This document shows, piece by piece, positions 7,439 through 16,621 of a stretch of DNA of 64,000 bases. The DNA comes from CAJXSD01 sp964633145 (GTDB lineage Bacteria; Pseudomonadota; Alphaproteobacteria; Rhodobacterales; Rhodobacteraceae): positions 7,034-71,033 of the forward strand of contig CAZWFE010000008.1 in the NCBI GenBank assembly GCA_964633145.1, in the 5' to 3' direction. The notes below the pieces were generated by a model. It saw only the letters and a program-made list of their open reading frames with translations. It did not search any database and was not told the DNA's origin. Every line of letters starts with the position of its first letter. The first letter of the stretch is position 1. A program made the position numbers and the translations under genes.

Positions 7439-8449
7439 TTAGCCATTAAACCGCGGCCGCACACGGGCCCGCTGCAATTCGATTAACCCCATCTGGGTAA
7501 AGCCCACAAAATTAGTTTCCACAATATCGCGACGCAGGGCCGCTTTGATCGCGCTTTCCAATATTTTGCGGTCTTTTTTCGGAATTGGCGCGGGGTCAAT
7601 GACAATTTGCCCGCCCAGCCCGCGCATCCGCAGTTGCCGGCCCAAATCGCGTGCCATGGCGATGTTCGCCTTTAACGCGGCGGCGGGGGATGTATCGGCA
7701 CCGGTGTTTACATCAATCGTAATACAGGCGCGGGTGGGTTCGATGTAATAATGACCCTCGGCCATCGCAACGCGCGGTTCGGCCAAGGCTTCGATCTGGT
7801 CCAAAATATCATGGGTTTCGAAACAATCATCGTCTTGGACCACATCCGCCGGATCGGACCATTCGCGCCACGCGTAATCATATGGACCATCAGCTGACAG
7901 CAACAATTCTGGTGCGCCCTCTTGGTCGGCCAAAACTTGATCGGCCAGATCCAACATGGTCGTTGCATCGTCCAAAATCGCAGCGTCATCGCCATCTGCA
8001 CAGGATGATCGCATGATCATACCGTGGGCGATGTCGCCGATACCTTCGCGGATGATGCCAATGATTTCATCGCGGCGGTCATCATCTTTGATCGACCGTG
8101 ATACGTTCAAACCAGGCGCATTGGGGGTGACAATGACATACCGGCTTTTGAATAAAATGCGGTCGGTGACAGGGGTCGCTTTGCCATCTTCGGCCATGCC
8201 TGTGACCTGAACCAACAGGGTTTGACCGGGGGACAACCCTTTGACTTGGCGCAAAAAACCGTTGCCATCGGGGGTTTTGACGAAAACGCCACCCTGCCCC
8301 TTGATCGGGCGATCGACAACGGCGCGATAAATTGACCCGACACCGGGGGCGTCATGGTCAATGACGAAATCCTGCATCTTGCCATCTTCGATCAATGCGG
8401 CGGCTTCGCGGCCTTGGTATTGGCCCAATAATATCTGACGACCCTTCAT
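7439..8449 (-). CDS. Short ribonuclease E/G family protein
   Basis: 336 residues, shorter than RNase G (about 490). Residues 1-100 match the N-terminal part of RNase E/G (ALIEDGKMQDF, GSIYRAVVDR, GLSPGQTLLVQV), but the inserted S1 region is reduced. The catalytic region keeps both metal-binding Asp positions: ITIDVNTGADT and GGQIVIDPAPIPKKDR. The latter replaces the usual IDF(I)DM. The C-terminal Zn-link and degradosome scaffold are absent. It is the last gene of the infA-maf-RNase cluster, overlapping maf by 4 bases (ATGA). It could be an active small RNase G that processes RNA. Activity is inferred from the two Asp. Confidence 0.85.
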   Translation of the reverse strand: MKGRQILLGQYQGREAAALIEDGKMQDFVIDHDAPGVGSIYRAVVDRPIKGQGGVFVKTPDGNGFLRQVKGLSPGQTLLVQVTGMAEDGKATPVTDRILFKSRYVIVTPNAPGLNVSRSIKDDDRRDEIIGIIREGIGDIAHGMIMRSSCADGDDAAILDDATTMLDLADQVLADQEGAPELLLSADGPYDYAWREWSDPADVVQDDDCFETHDILDQIEALAEPRVAMAEGHYYIEPTRACITIDVNTGADTSPAAALKANIAMARDLGRQLRMRGLGGQIVIDPAPIPKKDRKILESAIKAALRRDIVETNFVGFTQMGLIELQRARVRPRFNG

Positions 8450-9024
8450 GACATATCCTTGAATAATTCAAACCCTGCCGCACGTAGCAGCCCTGCGGTT
8501 TCAGCAACAGGCAAGCCCATAATCGCGCTGTATGATCCGCTGATCCATGGGATATAGGCCGCAAATGGCCCCTGAATCCCATAACCACCGGCTTTGCCCT
8601 GCCAATCATTGGTCGCCAGAACGGCTGTGATTTCCGCGTCCGACAGGGGTTTGACCTTGACTTGGCTGACGACATCACGCTGCCAAACCCGATCACCCGC
8701 GCGCACAGCAACCGCCGTAATCACGCGGTGGCGCCGACCCGACAGCAGGCGTAAAAACGCAGCCGCCTGATCCGCGTCATCAGGTTTGCCCATAATCCGA
8801 CGACCAAGGGCCACGGTGGTATCGCCACACAGGCCCACTTCGCCGTCGTTCAAAGCCAAAGCATTGATTTTGTCGCGCGTCACGCGATTACAATAATCAC
8901 GGGGGGTTTCACCGCGCAGCGGTGTTTCGTCCACATCCGGCGGACGCACGTCATCAACACGCACGCCAAGTTGCGCCAACAATTCTTTGCGGCGGGGACT
9001 GCCTGATCCTAGAACCAGCTTCAC
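8446..9024 (-). CDS. maf: Maf family nucleotide pyrophosphatase
   Basis: 192-residue house-cleaning NTP pyrophosphatase that hydrolyses non-canonical or modified nucleotides. The signature SGSPRRKELL is at residues 7-16, the conserved PPDVDET at about 28-34, a GDTTVALG stretch at about 67-74, and KAGGYGIQG near the C-terminus. It sits between infA and the RNase E/G gene. Its ATG shares one base with the infA stop region at 9024, and its end overlaps the next start by 4 bases, so the three form one translation-coupled unit. Confidence 0.93.
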   Translation of the reverse strand: MKLVLGSGSPRRKELLAQLGVRVDDVRPPDVDETPLRGETPRDYCNRVTRDKINALALNDGEVGLCGDTTVALGRRIMGKPDDADQAAAFLRLLSGRRHRVITAVAVRAGDRVWQRDVVSQVKVKPLSDAEITAVLATNDWQGKAGGYGIQGPFAAYIPWISGSYSAIMGLPVAETAGLLRAAGFELFKDMS

Positions 9025-9242
9025 TATTTGAAACGATAGTTGATCCGACCTTTGGTCAGGTCATAAGGTGTCATTTCAACTTGCACTTTGTCGCCGGCCA
9101 GAACGCGGATGCGGTTCTTGCGCATTTTACCTGCCGTATGTGCGATGATCTCATGGCCGTTCTCAAGCTCGACCCGAAACGTCGCATTAGGCAGGAGTTC
9201 CTTTACGACACCGGGAAATTCGAGCAATTCTTCCTTGGCCAT
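9024..9242 (-). CDS. infA: Translation initiation factor IF-1
   Basis: 72 residues, exactly the usual length, and a single S1/OB-fold domain (MAKEELLEFPGVVKELLPNA, ending LTKGRINYRFK). It binds the 30S A site with IF-2 and IF-3. A strong ribosome site (AGAAGGAG) precedes ATG 9240-9242. In the 5' leader on the minus strand a small inverted repeat GTCCC/GGGAC (9265-9269, 9276-9280) sits just before the ribosome site; whether it regulates is unknown. First gene of the infA-maf-RNase unit. Confidence 0.97.
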   Translation of the reverse strand: MAKEELLEFPGVVKELLPNATFRVELENGHEIIAHTAGKMRKNRIRVLAGDKVQVEMTPYDLTKGRINYRFK

Positions 9243-9324
9243 GGTTTCTCCTTCTCTAAAGACTGTCCCATCGGGGGGACTTCTAGGCCTATGTACCTAA
9301 ATCGATAAAAATTCAAGTACCCAT

Positions 9325-10200
9325 TTACCCAAGCTTGCAAACTGTTACTTGATCGCACCGCGGGAATTGGTCATCCCAATGGGTACGATTAAGCACAACG
9401 CCATCGCGCCGGACATGGGCGATCTGATCTAGACCCACATCGGCATAGACCCAGCCTGGCCGCCCCATCTGACCCAAGGCCATAATACCCGTGGGCGGAA
9501 ACCCAGTATCAGGGGGACAAAACACGCCGCCTGCGCCCGTTGCTTCGTCGACGCCGTAGAATCGGGTATCGTCTGATAGCAAGGATGCCATCACCGTAAC
9601 GCATTGATTTTCCAGCGCACGCGCCATGGATCCAATACGTACCCGCCAATATCCCGATGCGGCTTCGGTACAGGATGGGACCAACAGAATATCAACATCG
9701 GCCAAGGCCCGCCCCAGCATCGGAAATTCGCTGTCATAACAAATCAACACCCCGATGCGGCCCAGATGGGTGTCAAATATCTGCAACGGGCCACCAGAAC
9801 TGACAAACCATTCCTCGCGTTCAAAGCGGGTCATAATCTGTTTATCTTGGCACACTGACCCCACATTTGGCACAACCAGCGCGCAACGGTTGACCATATC
9901 ACCACCCAAACGCGCCGGCCCTGATCCCATTAGAATCGTCGTATCATATCGGGTGGCACAGGTTTGGTGGATATCCAAAACCTGGTCAAAGTGATCGGCA
10001 ATAAACCCCAAGGATGCCGCGCGATCTGCAGCCACATCCGCCCCCGCGATTGAACTGATTTCGTTCATCGCATATTCGGGGAACACACATAGATCAGCCC
10101 CATTTTCGGCAGCTGTCGCCACCCAAGTGTCGATTTTATCGCGATAACTGTCCCAATTATCATGCCAACTGATGGGATAGGCTGAAGTTGCAATTTTCAT
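9325..10200 (-). CDS. Carbon-nitrogen hydrolase (nitrilase superfamily)
   Basis: 291 residues with the complete Glu-Lys-Cys triad of the superfamily: E42 (VFPEYAMNE), K120 (CQDKQIM) and C154 (GVLICYDSEFP). The fold hydrolyses amide or nitrile bonds; the E-x-x-Y and CYDSEFP context resembles aliphatic amidase or carbamoylase branches more than true nitrilases. No signal peptide is seen, so it acts in the cytoplasm. It lies upstream of infA on the same strand with an 82-base gap. Substrate not assignable. Confidence 0.88.
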   Translation of the reverse strand: MKIATSAYPISWHDNWDSYRDKIDTWVATAAENGADLCVFPEYAMNEISSIAGADVAADRAASLGFIADHFDQVLDIHQTCATRYDTTILMGSGPARLGGDMVNRCALVVPNVGSVCQDKQIMTRFEREEWFVSSGGPLQIFDTHLGRIGVLICYDSEFPMLGRALADVDILLVPSCTEAASGYWRVRIGSMARALENQCVTVMASLLSDDTRFYGVDEATGAGGVFCPPDTGFPPTGIMALGQMGRPGWVYADVGLDQIAHVRRDGVVLNRTHWDDQFPRCDQVTVCKLG

Positions 10201-10279
10201 AAATCTGTCCTGTGCGCGAACAATGGTTGATGCGGCAACTATGGAACAGGCAGACCACCCTTGTACAGATGGGGAACGA

Positions 10280-10678
10280 TTAATTCAGGTTTTTTCGCTT
10301 GGGTGCCGATAATATCATCGGGGATGTGGATCCTGATGTGGCAAACATATCCATGTCGTCTGACACCTCGGCGGATACGATCAAACATTTGCTGATGTGC
10401 GCCTCTTTTTGCAGGCGGGCATGCAGGGAAATGGTCACATCCAAACCACCCAATTCATCTGCAAACAGATAGGCCAGCAATGGCGGTTCTTGGGCCGCAT
10501 CAATCAAGTCACGCGCCTGTTGAAACGATGCCGCCTGCGCGACCCCGATTTCCAGAAAGCTAAGCCCCCGTTTCAGGGATTGCCAGCTGCCATCGTCACC
10601 CCCCATGACCAAGATCCAAGACCCCGAAACATGAGAGGTGCCGTGTTGCAGCAATTTGATCAAATGATCGATAGACAC
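10280..10678 (-). CDS. Hypothetical protein, degenerate receiver-like
   Basis: 132 residues, not recognised by family. The pattern from about residue 20 (SWILVMGGDDGSWQSLKRGL, then an alanine-rich helix, LLAYLFADELGGLDV, KCLIVSAE and final MILSAPK) follows the beta/alpha order of a CheY-like receiver. An acidic pair after strand 1 and a Ser/Lys near the end are in place, but the phospho-acceptor Asp is not clearly in place. It might be an atypical output-less regulator. It lies between the nitrilase and arylesterase genes, with 80- and 155-base gaps. The receiver reading is a weak inference. Confidence 0.55.
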   Translation of the reverse strand: MSIDHLIKLLQHGTSHVSGSWILVMGGDDGSWQSLKRGLSFLEIGVAQAASFQQARDLIDAAQEPPLLAYLFADELGGLDVTISLHARLQKEAHISKCLIVSAEVSDDMDMFATSGSTSPMILSAPKRKNLN

Positions 10679-10833
10679 AACAGTATACTCGTTACCAAAC
10701 TACAGGTGCAGTGTGCCACAGGCCTATCGCCCGAAACAGACACGCATTAGAATACTAACAGGAATTTCGTATCAAAATTGTAAATCAATCACAGCGATAT
10801 CAGTCCCTCGGGATGAAACCCCTGACTTTGGGA

Positions 10834-11526
10834 TCAGTCTGTTTTTTGATCAATCAGTTCGATCACACGCGGCCCGATATAGGCTACGATTTTGCGAACG
10901 CCATCGCGATTTGGGTGAATACCGTCGTCTTGCATAAACTCTTGGATCGCTTGCAGGTTTTCATCGCCGTCTAGCAGGGCATCAAAGAAACTGGGGACAT
11001 AAAGGGCCGAAAATTCCTGTGCCAAATCGGGATAAATGGCATCAAATTCCGCCTTGTAGTCAGGCCCGAAATTGCCGGGTGCATACATCCCAACGATCAA
11101 TGCAGGCAGACCGCGATCGCGCAGAATGGATAAAATACCATGCAAATTGTCGCGTGACATGGCAGGCGGCAGGCCCCGCAACACGTCGTTTCCACCCAGC
11201 GCCACGATCACGCCATCAACGTCATTCATTAACAGCCATTCAACACGGTCCAGCCCACCAGCCGTGGTATCGCCCGATACACCGCCATTCAAAACGCGTA
11301 CGTCGCGACCATTTTCGCCCAACCACGCCTGTAGTTGCGGCACCAATCCTTCGTGATCGGGCAGCCCATATCCTTGGGTCAAACTATCGCCCAACGCCAA
11401 AATGGTGGCTGTGGGTTGTGCCCATGATATTGACGCGCCTAAAAATAGTAGGCCAAAAACCTTGCTCAGACGGGTAAAGGCCCCATATGTGACCTGTCGC
11501 AACAATAACAAAGTTCTTTGAAACAT
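10834..11526 (-). CDS. tesA: Arylesterase / SGNH hydrolase (TesA-like)
   Basis: 230-residue lipase/esterase of the GDSL/SGNH family. A signal-like hydrophobic stretch (FGLLFLGASISWAQ) leads to the nucleophile block ATILALGDSLTQGYGLP, then NGGVSGDTTAGG, the ALGGNDVLRG block and the catalytic DGIHPN, so all four SGNH blocks are present. It probably acts in the periplasm. ATG 11524-11526 has a strong site (AGAGGAG) and is preferred over an 88-codon upstream extension. Its CAT overlaps the ATG of the divergent ABC ATPase gene. The tesA/ybbA/ybbP neighbourhood is the same as in E. coli. Confidence 0.93.
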   Translation of the reverse strand: MFQRTLLLLRQVTYGAFTRLSKVFGLLFLGASISWAQPTATILALGDSLTQGYGLPDHEGLVPQLQAWLGENGRDVRVLNGGVSGDTTAGGLDRVEWLLMNDVDGVIVALGGNDVLRGLPPAMSRDNLHGILSILRDRGLPALIVGMYAPGNFGPDYKAEFDAIYPDLAQEFSALYVPSFFDALLDGDENLQAIQEFMQDDGIHPNRDGVRKIVAYIGPRVIELIDQKTD

Positions 11527-12208
11527 GGCATCTCCTCTTATCTCTCTTACAGATGTGTCCTTATCTTTGCAAAGCAATGCTGGACCCGTCGAAATTTTGA
11601 AAAATATCAGTCTAGCAATCAATACCGGCGAAAGTGTTGGGCTGATCGGACCGTCTGGTTCGGGAAAATCATCCCTGTTGATGTTAATGGGTGGGTTAGA
11701 GCGCGCGACAGGTGGCACATTGGCCATAAACGGCGCCACTTTGGGCGATATGAGCGAAGACCAACTGGCACGTTTCCGGCGCGACACCATGGGAATTGTG
11801 TTTCAATCATTCCATTTGATCCCGACGATGACCGCCATGGAAAATGTCGCAACGCCGCTTGAACTGGCCGGCCATCGCGATGCGTTTGATCGCGCGCGCG
11901 ACGCATTGGATCAGGTGGGCCTGTCGCACCGTGCCGACCATTATCCTGCACAGATGTCAGGGGGCGAACAACAACGCGTGGCCTTGGCGCGTGCCATCGT
12001 TGGACGGCCCAAATTGTTGCTGGCCGACGAACCAACCGGAAACTTGGATGGTAAAAACGGTGCGGCAGTTATGGATTTGATGTTTGATCTGCAGGCAAAA
12101 TTTGGGGTCACCATGGTATTGGTCACCCATGATCCCGCACTGGCTGACCGATGCGACCGCACGATCCGCCTGTCTGATGGCACCCTGATGCAAGAGGATG
12201 CAGCATGA
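11525..12208 (+). CDS. ybbA: ABC transporter ATPase, YbbA/LolD type
   Basis: 227 residues. Walker A IGPSGSGKSS is at 41-50, the signature MSGGEQQR, Walker B LLLADEPTGNLD with the LolD/MacB-type D-loop, and H-loop VTHD. It is the ATPase of an exporter with the following large FtsX-type permease; the E. coli homologues are YbbA/YbbP. There is no clear Shine-Dalgarno upstream of ATG 11525, and this start overlaps the divergent tesA start. Overlaps the permease gene by 4 bases (ATGA). Confidence 0.93.
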   Translation: MASPLISLTDVSLSLQSNAGPVEILKNISLAINTGESVGLIGPSGSGKSSLLMLMGGLERATGGTLAINGATLGDMSEDQLARFRRDTMGIVFQSFHLIPTMTAMENVATPLELAGHRDAFDRARDALDQVGLSHRADHYPAQMSGGEQQRVALARAIVGRPKLLLADEPTGNLDGKNGAAVMDLMFDLQAKFGVTMVLVTHDPALADRCDRTIRLSDGTLMQEDAA

Positions 12209-14733
12209 CATCATCGACAGCATTGCGGTTTGCACTGCGCGAATTGCGCGCAGGCTTGGGCGGATTTCGGATCCTGATTGCCTGTCTGGCCCTAGGTGTG
12301 GCCGCGATTGCCGCCGTGGGCACCGTGCGCAGCGGAATTGAGGCCGGCCTGACCCGCGAAGGCGCCACCATCCTTGGCGGCGATGCCGAGGCGGAATTTA
12401 CCTATCGCCGCGCAACAGACAAAGAATTGCAATGGATAGCCGAAAACAGCCTGCAATATTCTGAAATCATCGATTTTCGATCCATGCTGACCGCCACGGT
12501 CGACGGGCAATCGGAACGTGGACTGACGCAGGTCAAGGCCATCGATGAAAATTATCCGCTATACGGAAATCCGCGCCTGACCAGCGGTCAGGATATTCAG
12601 TCTGTTTTGTCCGCTGCTGGCGATGTTCCCGGTATCGTGGTTGAACCCCTGTTGGCCGATCAACTGGGTCTGGCCGTCGGGGATCGCGTGAAATTGGGCA
12701 CCCAAACCTATGAACTGCGCGATTTGATCGAATACATTCCTGACAGCGCGGGCGATGGGTTCGGATTGGGGCCCCGCACACTGGTGCTTAGCCGCGATCT
12801 AGAGGGATCAGGTCTGATTACCCAAGGCACGCTATACGAATCCAAGTACCGCATGAAAACACCACCCGGCACCGATTTGGCGCAGCTGGAAACCGCCGCC
12901 GATACGGTATTTCAGGGCGCGGGTGTACGCTGGCGCGATTCAAACAATGCGGCACCGGGGATCCAACGGTTTGTCGACCGTTTGGGTGCGTTCTTGATAT
13001 TGGTTGGCCTGTCGGGTTTGGCAACAGGCGGCATAGGTGTATCCACCGCCGTTCGGGCCTATTTGCAGCGCAAGGTTAGCGTGATTGCCACCCTGCGGTC
13101 GCTGGGCGCGGAAAATTCAGTCATTTTTCAAACCTATTTCATGCAAATTGGCATCCTGTCGGGTCTGGGCATTTTATTGGGGTTGGTCATTGGTATTGGT
13201 GCGCCCCTGCTGGCGGCGCCCCTGATTACGGCATCATTGCCGTTCCCTGTATCCATTTCAATCTATCCCCAACCCGTGATCGAGGCGGTGATATATGGCG
13301 GATTAACCGCCGCGCTGTTTACCCTGTGGCCACTGGCGCAGGCCGAAAATATTCGCGCGGCTGCATTGTTTCGTGATGCGGCGGAAAATGCCTATACCCG
13401 ACCACGTGTGCCTTATGTCATTGCCATTGTGGTTTTGGTGGCAACATTGTTGGCCAGCGCCAGTTGGTTTACGGGCTCTGCCCAACTTACACTATGGACA
13501 GCGGGTGGTGTGATTGGTGCGCTGATCCTGTTGGCATTGACGGCCGCGGGCATCCGTTGGTTGGCCCGCGCACTGCGCCGACGCAGCTATAATTATGCCC
13601 GCACACGCTGGGCCATTTCCGCCATCAGCGGCAAAAACGAAGGGGCGGCCGCCATCATTCTGGCCATTGGCTTGGGCCTGTCCGTTTTGGCAGCCATGGG
13701 CCAAATTGATGGCAACCTGCGCCAAGCGATCAAAAATGACCTGCCCGAGGTCGCGCCGTCGTACTTCTTTGTCGATATTCAGAAATCACAAATGCCGGAA
13801 TTTCGTCAAATGATGGCCGATACCCCGCAGGTATCACGCTATGATGCGGCGCCGATGTTGCGTGCGGTGGTCACCCAAATCAACGGCAAACCCGCGCTTG
13901 ACGTGGCACCAGATCATTGGGTTGTCCGTGGCGATCGCGGCATCACCTATGCTGAAAAACTGCCCGATCGCTATGCGATTACAGACGGCGAATGGTGGCC
14001 CGCAGATTATGACGGACCACCCCAAATCAGTTTTGCCAAAGAAGAAGCCGAGGAAATCGGTTTGGTCCTAGGCGACACAGTCACGGTCAATATTCTGGGT
14101 CGTGATATTACGGGCACGATCACCAGTTTCCGCGATGTCGATTTTTCAACGGCCGGAATTGGCTTTGTCATGACCATGAACCCCGCCGCCTTGCGCGGCG
14201 CGCCCCACACATTCATTGCCACCGTTTACGCCGATGCAGAGTACGAGGCACAGTTACTGCGCGATCTGGCCGAACCCTTTCCCAATATCACCGCCATTCG
14301 GATCAAGGATGCAATTGACCGTGTGTCATCTGTATTGAACTCAATTGCGGCGGCTGTTTCCTATGGTGCTGCGGCAACGTTGTTAACTGGGTTTTTGGTG
14401 CTGATCGGATCGGCAATTTCTGCGCAACATGCCCGAAACTTTGAATCAGCAATCCTGAAAACACTAGGCGCCAGTCGCCGTGACATTTTGTTCAGCTTTG
14501 CGCTGCGGTCCGGTGTTATGGGGGCCACGGCAGGATTTGTGGCCATTTTCGTTGGTATCGCTGCGGGTTGGGCCATCAATTATTTCATCATGGATGCGGA
14601 TTTCAATGTCATTTGGTCCAACGCTTTGGGCGTTGTCGCAGGCGGCATATTGGCCAATGTTTTGGCCAACCTTGGCTTTGCCCTGCGGGCGTTGAATGCG
14701 TCCCCTGCCCGCATATTACGGTCGCGGGAATAG
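12205..14733 (+). CDS. ybbP: FtsX-like ABC permease (YbbP type)
   Basis: 842 residues. A first membrane helix near residues 20-45 (ILIACLALGVAAIAAVGTV) is followed by a periplasmic MacB-like domain to about 250. Then come an FtsX core (about 260-390), two further helices (about 400-450), a second periplasmic domain and a second FtsX core near the end (about 710-835). The two-FtsX-domain layout is that of YbbP. Likely partner of the upstream ATPase in the inner membrane. Its cargo is unknown; the link to TesA is by conserved neighbourhood. Confidence 0.92.
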   Translation: MTSSTALRFALRELRAGLGGFRILIACLALGVAAIAAVGTVRSGIEAGLTREGATILGGDAEAEFTYRRATDKELQWIAENSLQYSEIIDFRSMLTATVDGQSERGLTQVKAIDENYPLYGNPRLTSGQDIQSVLSAAGDVPGIVVEPLLADQLGLAVGDRVKLGTQTYELRDLIEYIPDSAGDGFGLGPRTLVLSRDLEGSGLITQGTLYESKYRMKTPPGTDLAQLETAADTVFQGAGVRWRDSNNAAPGIQRFVDRLGAFLILVGLSGLATGGIGVSTAVRAYLQRKVSVIATLRSLGAENSVIFQTYFMQIGILSGLGILLGLVIGIGAPLLAAPLITASLPFPVSISIYPQPVIEAVIYGGLTAALFTLWPLAQAENIRAAALFRDAAENAYTRPRVPYVIAIVVLVATLLASASWFTGSAQLTLWTAGGVIGALILLALTAAGIRWLARALRRRSYNYARTRWAISAISGKNEGAAAIILAIGLGLSVLAAMGQIDGNLRQAIKNDLPEVAPSYFFVDIQKSQMPEFRQMMADTPQVSRYDAAPMLRAVVTQINGKPALDVAPDHWVVRGDRGITYAEKLPDRYAITDGEWWPADYDGPPQISFAKEEAEEIGLVLGDTVTVNILGRDITGTITSFRDVDFSTAGIGFVMTMNPAALRGAPHTFIATVYADAEYEAQLLRDLAEPFPNITAIRIKDAIDRVSSVLNSIAAAVSYGAAATLLTGFLVLIGSAISAQHARNFESAILKTLGASRRDILFSFALRSGVMGATAGFVAIFVGIAAGWAINYFIMDADFNVIWSNALGVVAGGILANVLANLGFALRALNASPARILRSRE

Positions 14734-14788
14734 CCAAATCATCCTGGGGTTGTTATACTGTTGCGGATTTGACCCATTAGGAATTGAC

Positions 14789-15655
14789 ATGACATCTGAT
14801 TTACCCAGCCCGATCACCACCCTGACCCCTGCACAACAGGCGCAGGTCATAAATTTGGTTCGACGCGCGGCGCAGTCAGAAATCATGCCGCGCTATCAGA
14901 ATCTGGCAAATTTCGAAATCACGGCAAAATCGCGCGACGATGATTTGGTGACCCAAGCCGACCTAGATGCCGAGGCCAGGATCACCCGCGGCCTGCTGCG
15001 CCTGTTTCCCCACGCCCAAGTCGTCGGAGAAGAAGCCATCGCCAAGACCCCAGAATTGCGCGACACTCTGTCAGATCATGAATTCACCTTTGTCATTGAT
15101 CCGATTGATGGCACTTGGAATTATTCCAAGGGGGTGGCCGTGTTCGGGGTGATTTTGTCGGTTTTACGATTTGGTGTACCCGTATTCGGGATCTTGTATG
15201 ACCCAATGCAGGATGATTATGTTATTGCTGATCATGCAACACAATCGGCACGTTTTGTGCCCGCACGCGGCGCAGCACGCGCCATTGCAACCGCCCCCCC
15301 GAAACCGATGGGGGAATTGGATGGCTATGTTCATCTGGGGCTGATGCCCAAGGATGTGCAATTCGCCCTGGCCCCCGTTTTGCCGAATTTCCGTCGCACA
15401 ACTGTGTTGCGCTGTTCGTGTCACGAATATCGGCTGCTCGCATCAGGGCATGCTGATTTTTGCCTGTCCGCCACGCTGAACCCATGGGATCATGCGGCGG
15501 GTGTGTTGGCCTGTCAAATGGCGGGGGGTGTTGCACAGTTTCTGGATGGATCCCCCTATAATGCACGCCAAAAAACCGGATATTTACTGACGGCTGCATC
15601 GCAAGACACATGGGACCAAGTGGCCGAGGTCTTGCGCCCAGTGTTGATGGATTAG
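14789..15655 (+). CDS. Inositol monophosphatase family protein (histidinol-phosphatase-like)
   Basis: 288-residue Mg-dependent phosphatase. Metal-site motifs are VVGEEAIAKTP (E81-E82), FVIDPIDGTWNY (D104-T109) and NPWDHAAGVLA. It could act on histidinol phosphate, inositol phosphate or a nucleotide phosphate; the family does not separate these by eye. ATG 14789 has TAGGA just upstream and fits family length; an extension to 14696 would run into the permease end. A second IMPase-type gene is at 38462-39244. Confidence 0.88.
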   Translation: MTSDLPSPITTLTPAQQAQVINLVRRAAQSEIMPRYQNLANFEITAKSRDDDLVTQADLDAEARITRGLLRLFPHAQVVGEEAIAKTPELRDTLSDHEFTFVIDPIDGTWNYSKGVAVFGVILSVLRFGVPVFGILYDPMQDDYVIADHATQSARFVPARGAARAIATAPPKPMGELDGYVHLGLMPKDVQFALAPVLPNFRRTTVLRCSCHEYRLLASGHADFCLSATLNPWDHAAGVLACQMAGGVAQFLDGSPYNARQKTGYLLTAASQDTWDQVAEVLRPVLMD

Positions 15656-15659
15656 CAGT

Positions 15660-16409
15660 TTAATCAACCCGCTGGGCGATATAAAAACCGTAACTAAAAT
15701 GGGCACTGTTGCGGGTATACAGATCGATTTCAGACCGTTCGGCCGCCACGATGTCATGGGCATCTTGGGACGAATGTTTGTTTAGAAAAGCGTCGAAATT
15801 TGCCTGCATCGGGGAATAATATTCATCCATCCAACACGCAATATCCAATGGGAAATACCCCAACATCTGAAATCCCTGTTGTTCCAGCAGGGCTATTTTT
15901 TCGCTAGCCTTTGCAATTTCAGGGTACTGACTGGTCCAGTAATCGGTCAATTCTTGGGGCCGCTCGTGTCCCAACCAAGTGATTTCTGACACCGCCAACA
16001 CGCCACCTGTTTTCAACAGGGGCCGCCACAGATCAATCCCTTTGGCAAAGCCGATGTTATAAATCGCCCCCTCGGACCATATTAGATCCAGTGATTGCGG
16101 CGCAAAGGGCAGATCATCCATAGATCCCGCAAGGCATTCGATTTTGTCAGACACACCCGCAGTGGCCGCACGATCGGCCAGAACGGCCAAAAAATCATCG
16201 AACAGATCAACCGCCGTTATTTTGGCATTCAAGGTATCTGCCAAAACCAATGTGGACGCCCCCGTACCACATCCCAAATCCGCCACGGCTAGGGTGTCAT
16301 TTGATGTGGTCAGACCCGTTAAATCCAAGGCGCGGCGCGTTGCCGCATTTGATCCCGGCCCTTGGCGCGGGTTGGGTTTGTGAAAATCCACCAGTAAATC
16401 AAAATTCAT
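15660..16409 (-). CDS. SAM-dependent methyltransferase (class I)
   Basis: 249 residues. SAM motif I is VADLGCGTGAS (about 41-51), followed by ITAVDLFDDF (motif II) and a methyltransferase-11/25-type core with LDLIWSEGAIYNIGF. The product is probably a small-molecule methyltransferase. ATG 16407-16409 is chosen because it fits the common family start; an AGGA lies upstream. It is convergent with the IMPase gene only 4 bases away. Substrate unknown. Confidence 0.86.
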   Translation of the reverse strand: MNFDLLVDFHKPNPRQGPGSNAATRRALDLTGLTTSNDTLAVADLGCGTGASTLVLADTLNAKITAVDLFDDFLAVLADRAATAGVSDKIECLAGSMDDLPFAPQSLDLIWSEGAIYNIGFAKGIDLWRPLLKTGGVLAVSEITWLGHERPQELTDYWTSQYPEIAKASEKIALLEQQGFQMLGYFPLDIACWMDEYYSPMQANFDAFLNKHSSQDAHDIVAAERSEIDLYTRNSAHFSYGFYIAQRVD

Positions 16410-16621
16410 GTGCTGCCCAATCCTGTTCTGCCTGCACACATATAGTAACAAAACACCCGAATAAAAGGGAAACACAAAGCGCACCTATCCAATGAAATGT
16501 GCCCCCAATGCCATTGCAAAAATCCATTTGGTGATTTTTCAAAATTTTTTCAATCTTTCGCGACGGAACTTGGATTGTGCCGCGTATCATATTCAGAAAA
16601 CGCAATTTGAAAGGACCTCCT

